Positions 59,181 through 63,680 of a stretch of 63,680 nt of DNA are shown here, piece by piece. The stretch is taken from contig CAYOQK010000015.1 in NCBI GenBank assembly GCA_964406105.1, positions 1 through 63,680 of the forward strand. Direction: 5' to 3'. Both the position numbers and the translations under genes were made by a program. Every line of letters starts with the position of its first letter. Positions within the stretch are counted from its first letter, which is position 1. The notes under the pieces were generated by a model. The model ran no database searches, was not told the origin of the DNA, and was given only the letters and a program-made list of their open reading frames with translations. Origin of the DNA: WGAB01 sp964406105. Lineage in GTDB: Bacteria; Hydrothermota; Hydrothermia; WGAB01.

Positions 59181-61622
59181 TTAAAAGCTGTAATCCACAA
59201 AGAGCGACACCGAATGGAAGGGTTCCACTTCGGTGAAGCCCAGCACCGGGGTACCGTCGGCCAGGTGCGCCTCCTGGCCGAACAGGCCGGTGTGGGTAAA
59301 GCGGGTGTTCTTGAATCGCACCTTGAGTTTTAGGCCCAGGTTCGGTGTGGGCCGGTGGAACCAGGCGATGTACCACTTATCGCCGTCGCCGTAAAGGAAG
59401 TCAATGCCTGTGTCCTCAAAGGCCCACTGCGACATACCGTTGGTGCGCCAAACGATGTAGCCCACCCGAACCTCGGACTTCTCCGACAGGCGCTTGGTGA
59501 AGTTGGCGGCCACAAAGCCACCGGTGATCTCGTCTTCGGGATACGAAAGCCGTTCCTTGAGATCCACGGCGCCATAGCGGCCCTCAAAGCCCACGAAGTC
59601 CCCTTGCCCCAAGAGGGCATACATCCGCAGGGTGGTTTCCCGGGTAAAGGACTCCGTGATCTCCAGGTTGCGGCGGTTCCGACGCTTCTGCCATTTCTGC
59701 TTGAGCCGAACCCGGAACGGGTGCACCGGCCGCAGCTCTACCTCGGCCTGGATCCGGTAGTTCCAAAGGCCGTCGGTGTTGTCGCGCCACACGTCCACAT
59801 AGGTGCGGGGGGTGAGGATCTTGGGGGCAAACTGGTATCGGGTTTCAATGTAGAACCCGGTTTCGGGCTTGGGCATGGGGAAACTGGCGAGTTCACTGTA
59901 CAGGGGGTCCAGCAATCGGTACGGGCGTTCCATGGGCGTGTCGGCGAACCGGGTGTCCTCTTGGAAGGGACGCATGTAGGGGTTGGTATAGGTGGGGTCA
60001 TAGTGCCGCACCAGCACGTTGAAGTACAGGGGGTTGAACTGCAGCCGCGACTTGGCCAGGAAGGCGTTGCCGCCCCGCTCCTCGTGGGCGGCCTCCAGTT
60101 CCAGGGAGAGCGGTGCGCGAACCCAGCGGAAATCCACGCTGTAGAACCGCTTGGTTTTGCCCCCTATCCACACAAAGGACGCATCGTCGCCGAAACTCTC
60201 GCGATCGCCCGGTAGGTCCATCTCCTGGAAATCCGGCTCCACCGGCTGGGGGTAGTCCATCTGCAGGTACCCGAAGCCCACCTGGCTGCCGGTGGGGAAC
60301 CAGGGCAAGGGCAGGTCGTAGGCGAGATAAGCCCCTCGGGTTTCCTCCAGCAGGCGGTTCTCAAAGGTGGAGGGGATGAAGGTGCCGGTGTAGTAGAAGT
60401 TCGGGGTGCCATCCCGCTTGGGAATGAAGTGGCGGGGCGCCAGGGAGTAAAACAGGATGCCAGACCAAGGCCCCTGCCGTAGCTGGGCGGCGATCCCTTC
60501 AAAGTTGAAACTCCGCTGACTGGTTTGGTCGCCGTAAATGCCATAGGGTCGGTCCAGGATGCGGCTGCGGGCCTCTTCAGCGTTGTCCACCAACAGGGCT
60601 TGCCCGATGGTCACCCGGTAATCCCCCACGATGAGGCGGCGCAGAGGGCCCAAATGAACGATCTCAAAAAAGGCCTTCACCTGGGGCCGGGGACCAAGGT
60701 AGGGGCTCTCGCGATACAGGAAGCCCAACCGGTACCGGCCGTAAAGGCTGAGCCGACCCTTCCATCGGAAGAAGGGACGGTGCTGCAGGGCTTGGGCCTC
60801 TTGTTGTTCCTGGATCAAGCGGTGGATGAACCGTTGTACCTGGGCCTCGGTCCACCCCTGGGCCCGGAGCAGGGAGTCCAGCGCACCGGGCTCGGTGGAG
60901 GTCAACTGCTGGATCCGTTCGTACAGATTGCTGCCCGCCGTGTACAGATAGGGACTAAAGTAGGTGTCCAGGTGGAGCCAACCGCGGATCCGCTGGCTTT
61001 GGGGATCTCGGTATGCCACGAAGTTCCGCATGTTCCGGTATCCGTAGTACGAAAGGCCGGGCACGCGCCGCAGATCCCCACCGTGCCGGAGCCGGAGCAC
61101 CTTCACATAGCGCACTACGGAGGCGGCGTCAATCAGGGATACCCCGTAAAGGCTGTAGAGCTCGTCCACCGTGGCACGGTTCACGTTGATGGGCTCGGTG
61201 AGGAAGCCGATCCACTCGTCGTAGTAGCTTTCCCGGGGGGCCTCCTCGCTGGCTCCCCGTTGCCGAATGCGCTCCACGTAGAGGGCGAAATTCCGCCCCT
61301 CCCGAAGGGGCACGATCACGATGTACGGTTTCCAACGCTTCAGATCGCCCGGTTCTATCGTGGGGATCTCGGCGAGCTCGTAATAGCTCTTCAGCGGACC
61401 ATGACGCCGAATCCACACGAACAGGCTTTCGGCTTTGGCCCGGGGGATGTGGGCGGTTTCCAGCACCTCTTGGAGGGGCCGGTGCTCCTGGGCTGCCAGC
61501 CGTTGCGCATCCTCTTCGCCGATGGGGAGCCGCAGGATCTCCTCCAGGGAGGCCCGATTCAGGTCAATCCTCAGGGGAGCGGTACTGGTGGCGAGCAGGG
61601 TGAGTGCCAAAAGGACAACCAC
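59181..61622 (-). CDS. Outer-membrane beta-barrel protein with N-terminal helix-hairpin-helix domains
   Basis: 813 residues from GTG 61622 (CGGAGGT seven bases upstream). Signal peptide (about 1-16), then ComEA-like helix-hairpin-helix units: LRIDLNRASLEEILRLPIGE (about 17-36), a middle one about 68-95, and EPINVNRATVDELYSLYGVS (about 142-161) with RRVPGLSYYGYRN. The remaining 600 residues are beta-barrel sequence rich in Tyr, Trp and Arg, ending HSVSLFVDYSF. The HhH-first, barrel-last design recurs in Bacteroidetes/FCB genomes; its role is unproven. It is three bases downstream of the PorV-like gene. Confidence 0.78.
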   Translation of the reverse strand: MVVLLALTLLATSTAPLRIDLNRASLEEILRLPIGEEDAQRLAAQEHRPLQEVLETAHIPRAKAESLFVWIRRHGPLKSYYELAEIPTIEPGDLKRWKPYIVIVPLREGRNFALYVERIRQRGASEEAPRESYYDEWIGFLTEPINVNRATVDELYSLYGVSLIDAASVVRYVKVLRLRHGGDLRRVPGLSYYGYRNMRNFVAYRDPQSQRIRGWLHLDTYFSPYLYTAGSNLYERIQQLTSTEPGALDSLLRAQGWTEAQVQRFIHRLIQEQQEAQALQHRPFFRWKGRLSLYGRYRLGFLYRESPYLGPRPQVKAFFEIVHLGPLRRLIVGDYRVTIGQALLVDNAEEARSRILDRPYGIYGDQTSQRSFNFEGIAAQLRQGPWSGILFYSLAPRHFIPKRDGTPNFYYTGTFIPSTFENRLLEETRGAYLAYDLPLPWFPTGSQVGFGYLQMDYPQPVEPDFQEMDLPGDRESFGDDASFVWIGGKTKRFYSVDFRWVRAPLSLELEAAHEERGGNAFLAKSRLQFNPLYFNVLVRHYDPTYTNPYMRPFQEDTRFADTPMERPYRLLDPLYSELASFPMPKPETGFYIETRYQFAPKILTPRTYVDVWRDNTDGLWNYRIQAEVELRPVHPFRVRLKQKWQKRRNRRNLEITESFTRETTLRMYALLGQGDFVGFEGRYGAVDLKERLSYPEDEITGGFVAANFTKRLSEKSEVRVGYIVWRTNGMSQWAFEDTGIDFLYGDGDKWYIAWFHRPTPNLGLKLKVRFKNTRFTHTGLFGQEAHLADGTPVLGFTEVEPFHSVSLFVDYSF

Positions 61623-61625
61623 GGG

Positions 61626-62489
61626 TTACCTCCGGTACGCCAAGCCCAAGCCGTGGGTGAGGGGAAGACCGGGCGTAAAGCGCGCCACGTAGTCCAGGCT
61701 CAGGTGCCCCCACCGCAGGCCAAACCCCAGGGAGGGAAAGGTGTTTTCACCCTGGTGCTCCACACCGCCACGGAGCACCAGTTGATCGTTCCACAGGCCC
61801 ACCTGTTGCCCCACCGAGAGGGTGGCCGGATGCCGAGGATCCTTTTTGACCTCCAGCAGGGTGATCACCGAGGGGAAGGGCCGATAGGCCAAGCCCACAG
61901 CAAGGACGCTGGGCAGACGCTCGGCCTCAGTTTCGGTTTCCAAAGTGGGCCGGTTCAGGTTCAAGGCGGCCAGGCCAAAGTGCCACCGCCGATACAGGCG
62001 AATCCGCAGCCCCAGGTCCAGCCCCAGGGCTCCGGCATTGCCAAATCGGGGCTCCTGAAACTGCAGGTAATGGAGGTTTGCCCCCACGGCAATGCCCTCC
62101 GACAGGCTGCGCGCCACGCTCACGGTCCACGCAGCCTCGGCATATGTGCCGGTGTATGCGGTGTCGTATCCTTCGCTGGCCAGGGATGCCCCAAAGCGTT
62201 TCAGGGACACCGCCCAGGTGTACTCGTGCCAGGGAACCACCACTGTGGCCTGTAGGTTGTTCAGCCCCACGTTTAAGCCCCCAAAGGGCACGAGGTACGC
62301 AGCGTAAGCCTGGGGAGGGGTGTACGCCAATCCGGCAGGGTTGAGGTACAGGCCGTCAGGAGTGTGGGCCAGAGCGGTAAAGGCGCCTCCCAGGGCGTCG
62401 GACACGGGTCCGGCCGTGAGGTTTTCAAAGGCAGCCCGGGATAAGCCGAGGGAACTCAACAAAAGGAGAATCACGCCCAATCGTCGCAT
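61626..62489 (-). CDS. PorV/UPF0164-like outer-membrane protein
   Basis: 287 residues from ATG 62489. Signal peptide (MRRLGVILLLLSSLGLSRA), then the family N-terminus GPVSDALGGAFTALAHTPDGLYLNPAGLA and a beta-barrel to the C-terminus (GLPLTHGLGLAYRR). PorV-type proteins shuttle type IX secretion substrates in Bacteroidetes; no other T9SS gene is seen here, so only the fold is claimed. Followed by the HhH-barrel gene with a three-base gap. Confidence 0.75.
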   Translation of the reverse strand: MRRLGVILLLLSSLGLSRAAFENLTAGPVSDALGGAFTALAHTPDGLYLNPAGLAYTPPQAYAAYLVPFGGLNVGLNNLQATVVVPWHEYTWAVSLKRFGASLASEGYDTAYTGTYAEAAWTVSVARSLSEGIAVGANLHYLQFQEPRFGNAGALGLDLGLRIRLYRRWHFGLAALNLNRPTLETETEAERLPSVLAVGLAYRPFPSVITLLEVKKDPRHPATLSVGQQVGLWNDQLVLRGGVEHQGENTFPSLGFGLRWGHLSLDYVARFTPGLPLTHGLGLAYRR

Positions 62490-62524
62490 GCTCCAATTAT
62501 ATCGGCCTCCACGGCGGAAACCAA
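62490..62524 (-). promoter_or_regulatory. Consensus promoter whose -10 box lies six bases before the start codon
   Basis: On the minus strand TTGGTT (62524-62519) and TATAAT (62501-62496) are 17 bases apart, followed by TGGAGC and ATG 62489. Transcription would begin at or next to the A of ATG, giving a leaderless mRNA. Confidence 0.6.
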
Positions 62525-62565
62525 CGGGCCATCCCCCATAATGAGAGGCACAACCGGAGGGAAAC

Positions 62566-63612
62566 ATGGACGTCTTGGACCTCATCCAGGAACTGGCCGA
62601 GGCCTTTGGGGTGGCCGGCTTTGAGGAAGAAATCCGTGCCCTGCTACTCCAGAAACTCCAGGGCAAAGTGGATCGTGTGGAAACCGACGCACTGGGCAAT
62701 ATCCTGGCCTATCGCGAGGGCCGGAGCCGCCGACGCCTGCTTTTGGACGCCCATATGGACGAAGTGGGCCTGGTGGTTAGCCATGTGGACGCCCAAGGCT
62801 TCCTGCGGGTGGTGCCCTTGGGAGGCTGGGATCCTCGGATCCTACCCGGCATGCCCGTGCAACTTCGGCCTGAACCCGGTCGGCACCTATGGGGTGTGAT
62901 CGGCACCACCCCACCCCATGTGCTCTCTGCCGAGGACCGCAAGCAGGCCGTGGACTTCCCCCAACTCTTCGTGGATATCGGCGTGCGCTCCCGAGAGGAG
63001 GCCGAGGCCCTGGGGGTGGTGCCAGGAGTGCCTCTGGTGCCCCATGTGCCCGCCCGCCGGATCCATCCCGATTTGCTCATGGCCAAGGCACTGGACGATC
63101 GCCTGGGCTGCGCCCTGATCCTGACCCTGCTGGATCGCCTCACCGAACCCACCCCCTACGACCTGGTGATCAGCTTCTCCGTGGGAGAGGAACTGGGGCT
63201 CCGGGGCGCACGGGTACTCGTTCAGCAGGTGCAACCCGACGTGGCTCTGGCCCTGGAAGGCACGGGTGCCACCGATACCCCAGGGGTGCCCGAGGAAAAA
63301 CGCCCCTCGGAACAGGGAAAGGGTCCGGTGATCACCCGGCTGGATAAGAGCATCGTGGTGCAATCCCGCATGGTCTCTGCCTTGGTTCGGGCTGCCGAGG
63401 AAGCGGGTGTGCCGTACCAGTTCAAGCGCCCCCTCTTCGGCGGCACCAACGCCGGAGCGATTCACCTGTCGGGCGCTGGCGTGCTGGCCGGTGTGGTGTC
63501 TGTGCCTGCCCGATACATCCATTCGCCGGTGTCCCTGGTGCATCGGTCCGACTTTGAGCACACCCTGCGGCTGGTGGAAACCTTCGTCAAGGGCATAGAC
63601 CGGTACCTGTAA
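62566..63612 (+). CDS. M42-family metallo-aminopeptidase
   Basis: 348 residues, CCGGAGGG before ATG 62566. Metal-site motifs: LLDAHMDEVGLVVSHV, MAKALDDRLGCALIL, SVGEELGLRGARV, ALEGTGATDTPGVP (Glu where Asp is usual) and RYIHSPVSLVHRSDF. TET-type aminopeptidases form large cytosolic dodecamers that degrade peptides and are common in thermophiles. Sometimes annotated as endoglucanase M by mistake. The gene is alone, divergent from the PorV-like gene, with CATAAT about 25 bases upstream. Confidence 0.93.
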   Translation: MDVLDLIQELAEAFGVAGFEEEIRALLLQKLQGKVDRVETDALGNILAYREGRSRRRLLLDAHMDEVGLVVSHVDAQGFLRVVPLGGWDPRILPGMPVQLRPEPGRHLWGVIGTTPPHVLSAEDRKQAVDFPQLFVDIGVRSREEAEALGVVPGVPLVPHVPARRIHPDLLMAKALDDRLGCALILTLLDRLTEPTPYDLVISFSVGEELGLRGARVLVQQVQPDVALALEGTGATDTPGVPEEKRPSEQGKGPVITRLDKSIVVQSRMVSALVRAAEEAGVPYQFKRPLFGGTNAGAIHLSGAGVLAGVVSVPARYIHSPVSLVHRSDFEHTLRLVETFVKGIDRYL

Positions 63613-63631
63613 GCCCTGCCCGGTTTCGGGA

Positions 63632-63676
63632 TTCTTTCACTTCATGAAAGAACTTCTTTCACGCCTTGAAAGAAGT
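63632..63676. repeat. Two tandem hairpins with a 22-base period at the window edge
   Basis: TTCTTTCA-(cttca)-TGAAAGAA at 63632-63652 is followed by ACTTCTTTCA-(cgcct)-TGAAAGAAGT at 63652-63676. Both stems share TTCTTTCA/TGAAAGAA and both loops are five bases. It begins 19 bases after the M42 stop. The series may continue beyond the window. Confidence 0.7.
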
Positions 63677-63680
63677 TGAA

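Noticed and set aside
60525..62255. 576-codon plus-strand open frame antisense to the HhH-barrel gene
   Set aside because: Composition is an antisense shadow of GC-rich codon use, with no motif, signal or ribosome site. The minus-strand protein has clear domains. The same applies to long antisense frames at 56967-58577, 9799-10956, 27909-28937 and 23282-24208.
62566..63612. Endo-1,4-beta-glucanase (common misannotation of this family)
   Set aside because: The metal-binding motifs DAHMDEVG, DDRLGC and GEELGLRG are those of M42 aminopeptidases.
63632..63676. CRISPR array start
   Set aside because: The 22-base period with both halves palindromic leaves no spacer, and no cas gene is present. 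Kept only as a repeat.

Overview
The window is a GC-rich (roughly 60-65 percent by eye), gene-dense bacterial chromosome segment with almost no intergenic space and many ATGA or TGATG start/stop overlaps. Outer-membrane beta-barrels, lipoproteins, lspA, YajC and an Omp85-type barrel show a two-membrane cell. Large secreted proteins ending in dockerin-like Ca-binding repeats, lamin-tail and FlgD-like C-termini, PorV-like barrels and an EndoQ-type nuclease fit an uncultured, probably thermophilic lineage of the FCB/WOR-3/Hydrothermae kind. That placement is inference; no rRNA is present to test it.

Layout. (1) 1-7.9 kb, minus strand: dnaA, dnaN, a DksA/TraR-like zinc protein, lspA and an outer-membrane barrel run straight into a lasso-peptide-type cassette: PqqD-like recognition element, B2 transglutaminase-like protease, HPr-kinase-like protein, and an asparagine-synthetase-like cyclase cut by the left edge. 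(2) 8.1-12.8 kb, plus: a 1566-residue secreted subtilase with an internal 323-residue tandem repeat. (3) 12.8-20.7 kb, minus: a four-gene operon resembling poly-GlcNAc (Pga) synthesis and export: deacetylase, membrane glycosyltransferase, TPR/beta-barrel exporter, and a glycosidase plus deacetylase-like protein. (4) 20.8-29.0 kb, minus: rsmA followed by three large secreted proteins. (5) tRNA-Ser(GCT), then a large AAA/BTAD transcriptional regulator (29.3-32.5 kb, plus). (6) 32.5-49.7 kb, minus: flavoprotein, orphan NuoF, tgt, pgeF, TPR protein, prmC, prfA, nadD, def, yajC, a peptidase-propeller-Omp85 fusion, M23 peptidase, rfbC, rfbA, EndoQ, two lipoproteins and a barrel. (7) 50.0-55.9 kb, plus: a YidD-centred envelope operon ending with trmB and a UspA-like gene. 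(8) 56.1-62.5 kb, minus: S9 peptidase, arcC, acpS, a helix-hairpin-helix outer-membrane barrel and a PorV-like barrel. (9) M42 aminopeptidase (plus) and a pair of tandem hairpins at the right edge.

How genes work together. prfA and prmC are release factor and its methylase; def, nadD, tgt, rsmA and trmB are general translation and cofactor functions. The lasso-type cassette and the Pga-like operon are the two coherent accessory systems. The readable promoters follow a TTGnnn-16/18-TATAAT pattern. Several starts look non-standard: likely leaderless mRNAs (20733, 33124, 62489) and strong Shine-Dalgarno sites pointing at AUC/AUU codons (43441, 44257, 54116).

No insertion sequence, prophage, rRNA, confirmed CRISPR array or gene-free stretch above 300 bases was seen.
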